Shown: positions 6,425 through 11,512 of the stretch, one piece after another
Position numbering within the stretch: position 1 is the stretch's first letter
Layout: every line of letters starts with the position of its first letter
Assembly: GCA_025062175.1 (NCBI GenBank)
Contig: JANXAX010000051.1
Location: forward strand, 1-11,512
Direction of reading: 5' to 3'
DNA: 11,512 nt
From: Anaerolineae bacterium
GTDB taxonomy: Bacteria; Chloroflexota; Anaerolineae; 4572-78; NAK82
The notes under the pieces: model-generated
What the model saw: the letters and a program-made list of their open reading frames with translations, nothing else
The model's database searches: none
Told to the model about the DNA's origin: nothing
Position numbers and translations under genes: made by a program

Positions 6425-7239
6425 GGCCAAGCTGCTGCCAGCTCTTGAATGCTTCCAAATACCCAGTCGGGCTGGATCGGGCTGTTGGCGAGCTGGGTAG
6501 CATTCGTAGCACCGCTGAGCACCAGAATGCTGCGCATCCCAGCCCGTTGGCCACCCAGGATGTCGGTCTCCAGGCGGTCGCCCAATACAGCGGCATGTTC
6601 TGCGGGCACCTGCATTGCCTCCAGCGCAGCATCGAAGATCGCCCGTTCCGGCTTACCGATGATCAGAGGCGCGACACCGGTCGCCGCCTGCAGATAGGCC
6701 AAGGTGGCACCGTTGCCAGGCATTAGACCGCGCTCGCTCGGCAGCGTGACATCGGGATTGCAACCGATAAAACGAGCACCGGCGCGGATGAGCAAGGTAG
6801 CCTCGGCCAATTTGGCATAGGTCAGCTGGGTGTCCAGTCCCACCACCACGTAGTCGGCCGCGTTCCCGTCGCTGAGTTGCAAGCCGTGCTCGAGCAGCGC
6901 TTGCAACAAGCCATCCATACCGATCACATAAACGCGTGCCCCTGGCATTTGGCCGGCGACATAGCGGGCGGTGACGAGCGCTGAAGTAAGGATCTCCTCG
7001 GGTGCTACTTGCACCCCCATGCGCGCTAGCTTGGCGACATACTGCTCCGGAGTACGGGTGGGATTGTTGGTTGCCAGGCGGAAGCGAATGGGACGGTTGC
7101 GCAGCAGCTCAAAGAAAGCGTGCAGGCCCGGCATCGGTGTATCACCGCGCCAGAGCACGCCGTCCATATCAATCACCAACCCTTGAATATCGCGCAGCTC
7201 TTCGGGAGATCGGTAGCTCGTACGGTCTGAATCAACCAT
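6421..7239 (-). CDS. HAD-superfamily phosphatase, NagD/PGP-like
   Basis: 272 residues. Cytoplasmic phosphohydrolase of the NagD/phosphoglycolate phosphatase/p-nitrophenylphosphatase subfamily (HAD type IIA), acting on a small phosphorylated metabolite. Catalytic motif I DMDGVLW with nucleophile D24 and D26; motif II T57 in LATNNPTRT; motif III K196 in IIGKPERAIF; motif IV GDRLETDI with D221 and D226 for Mg binding. The cap domain between motifs II and III includes YVVVGLDTQLTYAKL and GARFIGCNPDVTLPSERGLMPGNGA, which are typical of this subfamily. GAGGTG lies 8 bases before the ATG. It follows the 130-residue membrane-protein gene by 33 bases and overlaps rlmN by 4 bases, so it belongs to the same operon. 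The physiological substrate cannot be assigned; phosphoglycolate or nucleotide salvage are guesses. Confidence 0.93.
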   Translation of the reverse strand: MVDSDRTSYRSPEELRDIQGLVIDMDGVLWRGDTPMPGLHAFFELLRNRPIRFRLATNNPTRTPEQYVAKLARMGVQVAPEEILTSALVTARYVAGQMPGARVYVIGMDGLLQALLEHGLQLSDGNAADYVVVGLDTQLTYAKLAEATLLIRAGARFIGCNPDVTLPSERGLMPGNGATLAYLQAATGVAPLIIGKPERAIFDAALEAMQVPAEHAAVLGDRLETDILGGQRAGMRSILVLSGATNATQLANSPIQPDWVFGSIQELAAAWP

Positions 7240-7272
7240 CGGCGCAACACCTCGGATGCAATTTAGAAAGCT

Positions 7273-7665
7273 TCATACGGTGGGCACAAACAACCATACG
7301 CAAAGCAAGCGCAGCAAGCATAACGCTGCCAATGCAATCCCGATCACTACTTGGCCCGTCAACATGGTGAAAGGAGCCGCATAGAAGGCGGCAAAGAACA
7401 CGAAGGCCGCGGTCGTGAGCATAGCCAGAGCACTGCCGATGGGATTCGAAGCGCTACGAACCATGCGGCGCAGTGCTAGGATCATCGGTGGCAACTCACC
7501 CAATGAGAATACCAACACAAAAAGTAACAAAAACCAACTGGCCAACCCTGGAGGTATGAGACGCGGCACAAGATTGCTCACTGTGAGGTGTACGACAACC
7601 CCCGTGAGCAATGCTGCAGCCACTATACCTCCCAGCGCGGCGAGCAACAATGACTTAAGTGGCAT
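7273..7665 (-). CDS. Small four-helix membrane protein, unknown function
   Basis: 130 residues, almost entirely hydrophobic. Four likely transmembrane helices at about 8-28, 41-64, 78-99 and 103-126, joined by short loops; the loop with most charge is LRRMVRSASN (65-74), which by the positive-inside rule should face the cytoplasm. No catalytic or binding motif was recognised. The start overlaps the end of the preceding 90-residue gene by 11 bases in another frame, and there is no clear ribosome-binding site, so translation is probably coupled. The HAD phosphatase gene follows after 33 bases. A GELPPMILALRR segment in the second half of helix 2 is its most distinctive sequence. Could form a complex with the preceding two-helix protein. 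Confidence 0.75.
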   Translation of the reverse strand: MPLKSLLLAALGGIVAAALLTGVVVHLTVSNLVPRLIPPGLASWFLLLFVLVFSLGELPPMILALRRMVRSASNPIGSALAMLTTAAFVFFAAFYAAPFTMLTGQVVIGIALAALCLLRLLCVWLFVPTV

Positions 7666-7927
7666 GCTTTTCGGAGTGATCCTGTTCTTCTGCTGTTCTG
7701 CGCGCTAGATCGCGCTCCACTTCGACGGCAGCAGTGGCAATCGCCCAGCTAACCAGTCCCCACGTAGCACCGGAAATCAGCGCCCCCATACCAAGTGACC
7801 AGGCGGTCACCGGTGTGGTGGGGTCACGGATCACCCCGATGATGGTGAGGATGGCCCCCAGAGCGGCAAATACGCTGCCCACTTTCGCCGGGCCGTTCAT
7901 ACGCTGCCAGAGATTTCGTTTATCCAT
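7655..7927 (-). CDS. Small two-helix membrane protein, unknown function
   Basis: 90 residues from the ATG at 7927 (MDKRNLWQRMNG). The frame is open to an ATG at 7951, but that has no ribosome-binding site, whereas AGGGTG stands about 10 bases before 7927. Two likely transmembrane helices at about 15-33 (VGSVFAALGAILTIIGVI) and 42-66 (LGMGALISGATWGLVSWAIATAA), then a charged cytoplasmic-looking tail (VEVERDLARRTAEEQDHSEKH). The Gly/Ala-rich helices suggest close helix packing. It is the first gene of the leftward operon, 32 bases after the predicted transcription start, and overlaps the next gene by 11 bases. Family not recognised. Confidence 0.7.
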   Translation of the reverse strand: MDKRNLWQRMNGPAKVGSVFAALGAILTIIGVIRDPTTPVTAWSLGMGALISGATWGLVSWAIATAAVEVERDLARRTAEEQDHSEKHAT

Positions 7928-7965
7928 CGCGCGTGAACACCCTGCTCGCATTAGTTTTGGGAGAG

Positions 7966-7994
7966 ATTTTAGCAGCCCTTACGGGTGAGGGCAA
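7966..7994 (-). promoter_or_regulatory. Sigma-70-type promoter for the leftward operon
   Basis: On the minus strand TTGCCC (7994-7989), a 17-bp spacer and TAAAAT (7971-7966) give a good sigma-70-like promoter about 40 bases before the ATG at 7927. An inverted repeat GCCCT/AGGGC (7975-7979 and 7988-7992) covers the spacer and part of the -35, a position where a repressor could act. Confidence 0.6.
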
Positions 7995-8134
7995 GCATCC
8001 TCGATGGCCATAACAAGAGGATGAAACCGCTTCCGGACGGTCGCGGCTCGGACATATAGTTGGGGCGGACGAGGACACCCGGCGGCATGCCCACCCGGCA
8101 CGACTTCTGCCGCCAGCTATCCACCCCCCAATTG
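7975..8134. repeat. Dense inverted-repeat block in the divergent intergenic region
   Basis: The 317-bp gap 7928-8244 holds no convincing gene. Successive inverted repeats are visible: GCCCT/AGGGC (7975-7992); CATCCTC/GAGGATG (7996-8002 and 8017-8023) enclosing the palindrome ATGGCCAT (8004-8011); the imperfect CCGC-CCG/CGG-GCGG (8027-8046); and a nested structure with outer TTGGGG/CCCCAA (8060-8065 and 8126-8131), inner GGCGGCA/TGCCGCC (8081-8087 and 8108-8114) and innermost TGCC/GGCA (8088-8091 and 8097-8100). It could be a REP/BIME-like repeat element or a structured RNA. Weak open frames over it look non-coding. Confidence 0.5.
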
Positions 8135-8160
8135 AAATGTGCCCCGTGCATTCCCAATCT

Positions 8161-8189
8161 TTGCCCTTTGGGATTGTGTCCCTTATAAT
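8161..8189 (+). promoter_or_regulatory. Sigma-70-type promoter for the rightward genes
   Basis: TTGCCC (8161-8166), a 17-bp spacer and a perfect TATAAT (8184-8189). Transcription should start near 8196, giving a leader of about 50 bases before the ATG at 8245. The spacer contains the inverted repeat GGGA-N5-TCCC (8170-8182), a possible operator. This is the best promoter in the window. Confidence 0.75.
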
Positions 8190-8244
8190 GGAGGTGTAAT
8201 CCGCTAGTATGGGAAGATAAGGGGCATATCCGGACGAAGCGGCG

Positions 8245-8604
8245 ATGGCGTTACACAAGCAAGGAATGGGCATCCATCACACAGTGGCTCTTTTGACCAG
8301 GCTGCTGCGCGAGATATTTCTGATTGTGCGGCTGATGTTCGATCACCGTGTGCCTTTATGGGTGAAGTTCATTCCCTTGCTCACCGTGCTTTATATTTTG
8401 TCACCCATTGACTTGAGCCCCGATCCCATTCTGGGGCTGGGACAGCTGGACGACACACTCACCCTGCTGATCGCATTGAACTTGTTCCTAGCGCTATGTC
8501 CGCGCGAGGTGGTGGAACAGCTGCGACATGGATTCAAGCGCAAGAATGCACCGGATTCCGAGGCGGAGGTGATCGACACAACCTATCGTGTGTTGGATGA
8601 TTAA
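8245..8604 (+). CDS. DUF1232 (YkvA-like) membrane protein
   Basis: 119 residues. The central segment at about 36-72, VPLWVKFIPLLTVLYILSPIDLSPDPILGLGQLDD, has the hallmark of DUF1232: a hydrophobic helix, then SPIDLSPD-PxxGxGxxDD. A second hydrophobic stretch follows at 71-86. Family members are small inner-membrane proteins of unknown biochemical function. The N-terminal 35 residues form an extra, partly hydrophobic helix (VALLTRLLREIFLIVRLMF). The charged tail (RKNAPDSEAEVIDTTYRVLDD) is probably cytoplasmic. The ATG at 8245 follows a strong promoter; the ribosome-binding site is poor. An ATG at 8266 would be a shorter alternative. It is the first gene of a rightward series of envelope-related genes. 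Confidence 0.88.
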   Translation: MALHKQGMGIHHTVALLTRLLREIFLIVRLMFDHRVPLWVKFIPLLTVLYILSPIDLSPDPILGLGQLDDTLTLLIALNLFLALCPREVVEQLRHGFKRKNAPDSEAEVIDTTYRVLDD

Positions 8605-8606
8605 GG

Positions 8607-8629
8607 GGGCGGCGGTTGGGGTACCGCCC
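8607..8629 (+). terminator. GC-rich hairpin after the DUF1232 gene
   Basis: GGGCGG (8607-8612) can pair with CCGCCC (8624-8629), or alternatively GGCGGT (8611-8616) with ACCGCC (8623-8628), right after the TAA at 8602-8604. Only a poor U-tract follows, so it may attenuate rather than fully stop transcription into the next gene. Confidence 0.35.
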
Positions 8630-8660
8630 ACTTGCTATTTAAGGAAAGGTGGAACGAGGC

Positions 8661-9308
8661 ATGGCCGATTCGATCCATTATCGCCATCCACAGGAAGTAG
8701 CAGCGCGTCTGGAAGTTTCGGCGTTTACACTCCATCAGTGGACGGAGCAGTTTGCTGACTTTCTGTCACAAGAGGCGCGCTCAAACGATGCTGAGCATCC
8801 ACGTCGTTACACCGACGAAGACCTGGCAACGCTGATTATGGTGAAAGGATTGCTGAGCGAAGGTCTCAGCCACGATGAGGTGCGCCAGCGTCTCGATGCG
8901 TTGCGCATAGCCACACAACCCGCAACAGCGTCAACCACGCCGGATCAACCACCGACGCCGGTGGTCGGTCCGCCTGCTTTGCCGATTGCGCCGGCAATTG
9001 CCTTCCTCAGCGACACTTTGCATAACGTGGTCACCAGTCAACAGGCAGTGCTCAACAGCCAGGCAGCAAACCGCGAGCTGCTCGGCGTCGTGCTGCAGGA
9101 TAACTTCAACTTAAAGGAAGAGAACGCACGTCTGCGCGAGCGCATGCTAGAGTTAGAGCGTCAGATGGCCCAGCTAGGACGCGAGCAGGAAGCGCGGCGT
9201 GAGGCGCTACGCGCCGAGATGGAGGCCAGAATGCAAGATCTGCAGCGGATGGTTATGTTACAATCGCGTTCCGGGTGCCTTGGGGGGCTGTTCGGCCTTG
9301 GCCGCTAA
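8661..9308 (+). CDS. MerR-like DNA-binding domain fused to a coiled coil
   Basis: 215 residues from the ATG at 8661, with AAAGGTGG about 8 bases upstream; a GTG at 8649 is too close to that site. Residues 5-82 resemble a MerR-type winged helix: YRHPQEVAARLEVSAFTLHQW as the first helix-turn-helix, then RRYTDEDLATLIMVKGLLSEGLSHDEVRQRLD, the usual wing and helices. A Pro/Thr/Ala-rich linker follows (about 86-112), then a helix (114-145), then a strongly charged coiled coil at about 146-200 (EENARLRERMLELERQMAQLGREQEARRE), and a Gly/Leu-rich end (GCLGGLFGLGR). There is no effector domain, so it is not a classical metal or drug sensor; the coiled coil probably drives oligomerisation. The short hydrophobic end may touch a membrane or partner. 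The YtxH-like gene follows after 27 bases. Confidence 0.8.
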   Translation: MADSIHYRHPQEVAARLEVSAFTLHQWTEQFADFLSQEARSNDAEHPRRYTDEDLATLIMVKGLLSEGLSHDEVRQRLDALRIATQPATASTTPDQPPTPVVGPPALPIAPAIAFLSDTLHNVVTSQQAVLNSQAANRELLGVVLQDNFNLKEENARLRERMLELERQMAQLGREQEARREALRAEMEARMQDLQRMVMLQSRSGCLGGLFGLGR

Positions 9309-9335
9309 GGGCACCACTCCTGAGGAGCGGCGGTT

Positions 9336-9554
9336 ATGCGGTTTCTCCGATTTATGATGGGTTTCAGCATCGGTCTGGCGCTGGGTTGGGCACTGGCCAT
9401 TTTGCTTGTGCCACAATCGGGTCGCGAAGTGCGACGCCGTCTGCAAGAACGGTGGATGAGAACTCTGGAAGAGGCACGTAGCGCGGCCGAGGAAACACGC
9501 CGGCAAGCTTACATTCGCTTGGCCGAATTGAAAGCGTCCGAAAGCCGAGAATAG
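9336..9554 (+). CDS. YtxH-like small membrane protein
   Basis: 72 residues. An N-terminal transmembrane helix with small-residue spacing (MMGFSIGLALGWALAILLVP) leads straight into PQSGREVRRRLQER, the pattern of YtxH/general-stress-type proteins (GxxxGxxxALLxAPxSGxExR). The rest is a charged helix (RWMRTLEEARSAAEETRRQAYIRLAELKASESRE), probably cytoplasmic and coiled-coil-forming. GAGGAG lies 8 bases before the ATG. It follows the MerR-like/coiled-coil gene by 27 bases and is probably co-expressed with it; both proteins end in or contain long charged helices that could interact. The family's biochemical role is unknown. Confidence 0.85.
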   Translation: MRFLRFMMGFSIGLALGWALAILLVPQSGREVRRRLQERWMRTLEEARSAAEETRRQAYIRLAELKASESRE

Positions 9555-9596
9555 GCAACCTCGTGCACCGGCGCTCGTCTGCAGGACATCGTGCAG

Positions 9597-9607
9597 GGAA
9601 CCGTTCC
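9597..9607. promoter_or_regulatory. Perfect short palindrome before the resB-like gene
   Basis: GGAAC-C-GTTCC (9597-9607) stands directly before TTGACA (9610-9615) in the 86-bp gap between the YtxH-like and resB-like genes. It could be an operator, but no -10 element lies at the right distance from this TTGACA, so the site is tentative. Confidence 0.25.
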
Positions 9608-9640
9608 TTTTGACAAAATCGCCCTTTCTCCCCACTCCCC

Positions 9641-11098
9641 ATGACGGAAAGGCATATAGATGTGTCCGTCGAAGATGCAAGATCGGCACGCTCCACTCGG
9701 ACGACCGATTTCCTTGGCCTGCTATGGCGCGTGCTGACCAGTCCCCGGTTGACTCTCGTGGCTTTGCTCTGGCTAGGCGGTGTCATCGGTCTTAGCCAAA
9801 TTATCCCACAGCCCCTTTATTCGCTCGAAGAACCGCTGGCATATAGCCAGTGGTTCGCAAATATGCCCCAGTTTCTATGGCCGTGGGTGGATGACCTGCG
9901 AACACTGGGTTTTTTTCATCTGCGTACTTCGGTGTGGTTACGGCTGCCGTTGGCGTTGTTGTTTTTCCATGCCTTGGCGATGTGCACTTTCACATTTCCT
10001 GTGGCGTGGCGACGTACATGGGCTCGCGCTGAACTGACCGAATCTCTGGAGGGCAGTCAGGATGAGACACCCCCCACCTTGGGCCGTCCGCTGGGACTAG
10101 CAGTGTGGTACGCAGCATCCGTCGAACACGTGTTCTCACACACGACCCAACGGCTGGTCCAGGATGGCTACACGGTACAAAGCAACCCGCGTGCATGGTT
10201 GGGATTGGCGTGGCGCAGACGTCTTGGCTGGTGGGCATTGTGTGGCGTTTACATCGGCCTGGCCCTGTTGGCAATCGGGTTGTTGTGGCATAGCTGGTTG
10301 AGCCGCACCCATGTAGTGGAACTACAACCCAGCCAAACTATCTCCGTGCCAGGTTTTCCAGAGCTGAAACTGCGGTTGGAGGACATCCGCATCACCGGCG
10401 ATCCGCTTGATCCATCTCAAGGGGTGGCACAAGTGCGTCGCGCCAATGCCGAATCTGACAGCGAGGTGATCACCCTGCCCCTGCACGCTGGGAGGATGAT
10501 CGGTGGGATGTGGTGGACGGTCGTGGACATCGTCCCAAGAGTGGAAGTGACCGCCTGGGATGTCCGCGGTAATCAGAGGTTGGAGTTGTGGTCCTTTGTG
10601 CCTCTCGCGCGTGCGACTGAGCGCGTGCGGCTATCCCTCTCGGGTGAGGGAAATGCGAGCTTTGCCAGCCTGCCTACGCAAAACGTCACCGTGCGCGTCG
10701 GACACGCTTCAGAGAAAGACGTGCCCGCTGGCCGATTCACCCTGAGCTTCTTCCACGGGGTTGAGACAGATCCAGCTTGGGTTGCCACCCTCGGCGATGG
10801 CGATGAAGTGATCTTCGAGGGTGTGCGCTATCGCACCTCGCTGAGCTATGATGTGCAGCTACGTATTCAGCAAGGTTGGGGATGGGTATTGGCAGCGTCG
10901 GGATGGCTGAGCATCGCGCTCGGCGGTCTATCGCTGGTATTGTGCCGCCCCATATGGTTGGTGATGCGGACACAGGAAGCGGCAGGTGGCTGTCACATGA
11001 CCATCTGGGTGGACACACTTGCGCCACACACCCCTTCGCTCGAGTGGTTGCACACCCTGGGCCGGGCCTCCGCTGATGAGGAGCGTTTGGGTCGATGA
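9641..11098 (+). CDS. ResB-like cytochrome c biogenesis protein
   Basis: 485 residues. ResB/Ccs1-type proteins work with CcsA/ResC in system II to carry haem across the membrane and attach it to apocytochrome c. The N-terminus has the family pattern LTSPRLTLVALLWLGGVIGLSQIIPQ (about 32-57), then LRTSVWLRLPLALLFFHALAMCTFTF, like the FRSWWFRxLLALLxLNLxxCT region. Likely TM helices at about 36-54, 98-122, 195-219 and 412-436 with a large extracytoplasmic beta-rich domain at about 220-411, which is the ResB topology. The ATG at 9641 has no ribosome-binding site; the GTG at 9662 has GGAAAGG 9 bases upstream and may be the real start, seven residues later. The stop overlaps the next gene as ATGA, which fits a ResB-CcsA pair. 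Confidence 0.82.
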   Translation: MTERHIDVSVEDARSARSTRTTDFLGLLWRVLTSPRLTLVALLWLGGVIGLSQIIPQPLYSLEEPLAYSQWFANMPQFLWPWVDDLRTLGFFHLRTSVWLRLPLALLFFHALAMCTFTFPVAWRRTWARAELTESLEGSQDETPPTLGRPLGLAVWYAASVEHVFSHTTQRLVQDGYTVQSNPRAWLGLAWRRRLGWWALCGVYIGLALLAIGLLWHSWLSRTHVVELQPSQTISVPGFPELKLRLEDIRITGDPLDPSQGVAQVRRANAESDSEVITLPLHAGRMIGGMWWTVVDIVPRVEVTAWDVRGNQRLELWSFVPLARATERVRLSLSGEGNASFASLPTQNVTVRVGHASEKDVPAGRFTLSFFHGVETDPAWVATLGDGDEVIFEGVRYRTSLSYDVQLRIQQGWGWVLAASGWLSIALGGLSLVLCRPIWLVMRTQEAAGGCHMTIWVDTLAPHTPSLEWLHTLGRASADEERLGR

Positions 11099-11512
11099 CC
11101 GCGCAAGCACCCTTGGTGCTCACAGCAGGCGGTACGGTTGCGGTGCTGATGTGGCTGCTGGCACTCGGCTGGTACTTACGCCACCCGGTCCAGATGGAAG
11201 GGGTCACTGCACGCCCCATCGTGGCTCACGTGCTCACACGCCTGGGGCTTTTGATCGGCACGGCAGGGTGGGGCGGCTATGCGGCGCTGATGTGGCCGCA
11301 ACTCCCGTGGCGCGTGGCAGTATTGCCTCCCGTGGCCTTAGCCGCATTGGTGGTACACATGCTCTTAACACGACGCTTATCTGGGGTGTTTCTGCGGCTA
11401 TGGTGGTATAGCTGTGCGCTCATCGCTTATAGCACTACGTTAGCTTCCTTCTGGATACGAGATGGTGCAGGAGCGCTTGTTATCCCACCGGCATTCATTC
11501 TAGTGGTGATCC
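11095..11512 (+). CDS. Membrane protein, probable CcsA/ResC N-terminus, cut by window edge
   Basis: The frame opens with ATG at 11095, overlapping the resB-like stop by 4 bases (ATGA), and stays open to the end of the window: 139 residues visible and no stop. The translation starts MTAQAPLVLTAGGTVAVLMW and shows hydrophobic segments at about 9-27, 46-66, 73-93, 99-118 and 125-139, so it is a polytopic membrane protein. By position and coupling it is likely the CcsA/ResC partner of the upstream protein in cytochrome c maturation. The diagnostic WWD haem-handling segment of CcsA lies later in that family and would be outside the window, so the call rests on context and hydrophobicity. A different-frame open stretch at 11019-11411 is a shadow of this gene. 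Confidence 0.7.
   Translation, partial: MTAQAPLVLTAGGTVAVLMWLLALGWYLRHPVQMEGVTARPIVAHVLTRLGLLIGTAGWGGYAALMWPQLPWRVAVLPPVALAALVVHMLLTRRLSGVFLRLWWYSCALIAYSTTLASFWIRDGAGALVIPPAFILVVI

Noticed and set aside
7920..8273. Minus-strand frames of 117 and 62 codons in the divergent intergenic region
   Set aside because: They run over both promoters and the inverted-repeat block, lack ribosome-binding sites, and have no recognisable protein features.
9610..9638. Perfect TTGACA before the resB-like gene as a -35 element
   Set aside because: The bases 17 positions downstream are CACTCC, with nothing like TATAAT at 16-18 bp, so it is not called a promoter.
11019..11411. 130-codon plus-strand frame at the right end
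   Set aside because: Arg/His/Gly-rich translation in the wrong frame; the frame from 11095 is hydrophobic, is coupled to the resB-like stop and runs off the edge.
1..11512. tRNA, rRNA, CRISPR array, insertion sequence or toxin-antitoxin pair
   Set aside because: I looked for cloverleaf ends, regularly spaced repeats, transposase motifs and small overlapping gene pairs of known type, and saw none that could be supported.

Overview
The window looks like chromosomal DNA of a GC-rich bacterium, most likely a member of the Chloroflexota (Anaerolineae-like). This is an inference from the mix of gene families: a MerR-like/coiled-coil protein next to a YtxH-like protein, DUF1232, a ResB-type cytochrome c maturation protein, a MsmK/UgpC-type sugar ATPase, and a secreted helical-repeat protein next to a BaeSR/PhoPR-like two-component pair. 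No rRNA, tRNA, CRISPR array, insertion sequence or phage gene was seen. Gene order and codon use look like ordinary, densely packed chromosome.

Layout. (1) 1-2076, plus strand: the 3' part of a LacI-family sugar regulator, then a complete MalK/MsmK/UgpC-type ABC ATPase. A stem-loop at 2113-2144 closes the unit. (2) 2088-5127, minus strand: read in its own direction, a secreted Cys/Met/Gly/Trp-rich protein (start 5127), a Rho-independent terminator, then an OmpR/PhoB-type response regulator and a membrane histidine kinase joined by a 4-base ATGA overlap. The DNA upstream of the secreted protein carries two GTTAAG hexamers exactly 11 bp apart, the spacing that OmpR/PhoB-family regulators recognise. 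The kinase sensor domain has a cluster of Met, His and Cys residues. Together these suggest a self-contained sense-and-respond module for the cell envelope, possibly metal- or redox-related. This module is the best candidate in the window for something undescribed. (3) 5300-7927, minus strand: a probable four-gene operon of two small membrane proteins, a NagD-like HAD phosphatase and RlmN, driven by a promoter at 7966-7994. (4) 7928-8244: a 317-bp divergent intergenic region with a promoter at each end and a dense set of inverted repeats between them. (5) 8245-11512, plus strand: a DUF1232 membrane protein, a MerR-like DNA-binding/coiled-coil protein, a YtxH-like membrane protein, a ResB-like cytochrome c biogenesis protein, and the start of a further membrane protein (probably the CcsA/ResC partner) that runs off the right edge.

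How the genes work together. Region 1 is a carbohydrate-uptake control unit whose permease and binding-protein genes are not in view. Region 2 is a signalling unit with a likely secreted target. Region 3 mixes housekeeping functions (23S rRNA modification, a metabolite phosphatase) with unknown membrane proteins. Region 5 begins with small envelope-associated proteins and ends with the Ccs (system II) cytochrome c maturation genes. All functional calls come from reading motifs in the translations; no database search was possible.
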